A stretch of DNA of 29,787 nt, taken from contig NZ_APNL01000027.1 of NCBI RefSeq assembly GCF_040361435.1, positions 1-29,787 on the forward strand. The letters are read 5' to 3'. The notes under the pieces were generated by a model. It searched no databases, had not been told where the DNA came from, and saw nothing but the letters and a program-made list of their open reading frames with translations. Source of the DNA: Salinisphaera sp002433465. Lineage in GTDB: Bacteria > Pseudomonadota > Gammaproteobacteria > Nevskiales > Salinisphaeraceae. Within the stretch, counting starts at the first letter, position 1. The number at the start of each line of letters is the position of its first letter. Positions 29,769 through 29,787 of the stretch are shown here, one piece after another. Position numbers and translations under genes: made by a program.

Positions 29769-29787
29769 GGTTCATCGCACATTACCG

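Noticed and set aside
1..29787. CRISPR arrays, insertion sequences, tRNA or rRNA genes
   Set aside because: No regularly spaced repeats, transposase frames or cloverleaf-like sequence were seen on reading both strands.

Overview
This window comes from a GC-rich (roughly 60% or more by eye) gammaproteobacterial chromosome. The ribosomal protein order, the zinc-free long form of S14, the four-cysteine LptD followed by surA-pdxA-rsmA, and the divergent amgK-murU pair are typical of non-enteric Gammaproteobacteria such as the Pseudomonas and Salinisphaera lineages. Naming a genus would be inference; a halophile such as Salinisphaera fits the acidic extra segments in L3 and S17, but I cannot confirm it.

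Region 1 (1-14072, all + strand) is the str/S10/spc/alpha ribosomal cluster: the last codons of tuf, then rpsJ, rplC-D-W-B, rpsS, rplV, rpsC, rplP, rpmC, rpsQ, rplN-X-E, rpsN, rpsH, rplF-R, rpsE, rpmD, rplO, secY, rpmJ, rpsM-K-D, rpoA and rplQ. It ends in a strong intrinsic terminator. Two internal promoter candidates subdivide it: one with a 12-bp hairpin between rpsJ and rplC, and one before rpsM. Every gene is intact.

Region 2 (14073-19004) is accessory in character. It holds a DUF481-type outer-membrane beta-barrel gene (+), apaH (-), about 0.8 kb with no convincing gene apart from a possible 21-residue ORF, and a two-pass membrane protein (+) whose cytoplasmic C-terminus looks like a catalytically dead EAL (cyclic-di-GMP phosphodiesterase-like) domain.

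Region 3 (19005-28195) is about envelope biogenesis. On the - strand lptD-surA-pdxA-rsmA run as an operon. Divergent from it on the + strand are amgK-murU (peptidoglycan sugar recycling), then two overlapping lipoprotein genes (DUF4398 type and OmpA type). apaG, usually between rsmA and apaH, is not present here, and apaH has been separated from rsmA by the EAL-like gene.

Region 4 (28196-29787) has lexA (-) with a LexA-box-like site just before its start codon. Divergent from it is a phasin-like protein with a lysine/serine/threonine/alanine-rich histone-like tail, closed by a strong terminator. I see no mobile elements, CRISPR arrays, tRNA or rRNA genes. The window is mostly conserved housekeeping DNA; the novelty candidates are the degenerate EAL membrane protein and its gene-poor flank, the rpsJ-rplC regulatory gap, the long LptD N-terminus with its 15-bp tandem repeat, and the phasin/histone-tail fusion next to lexA.
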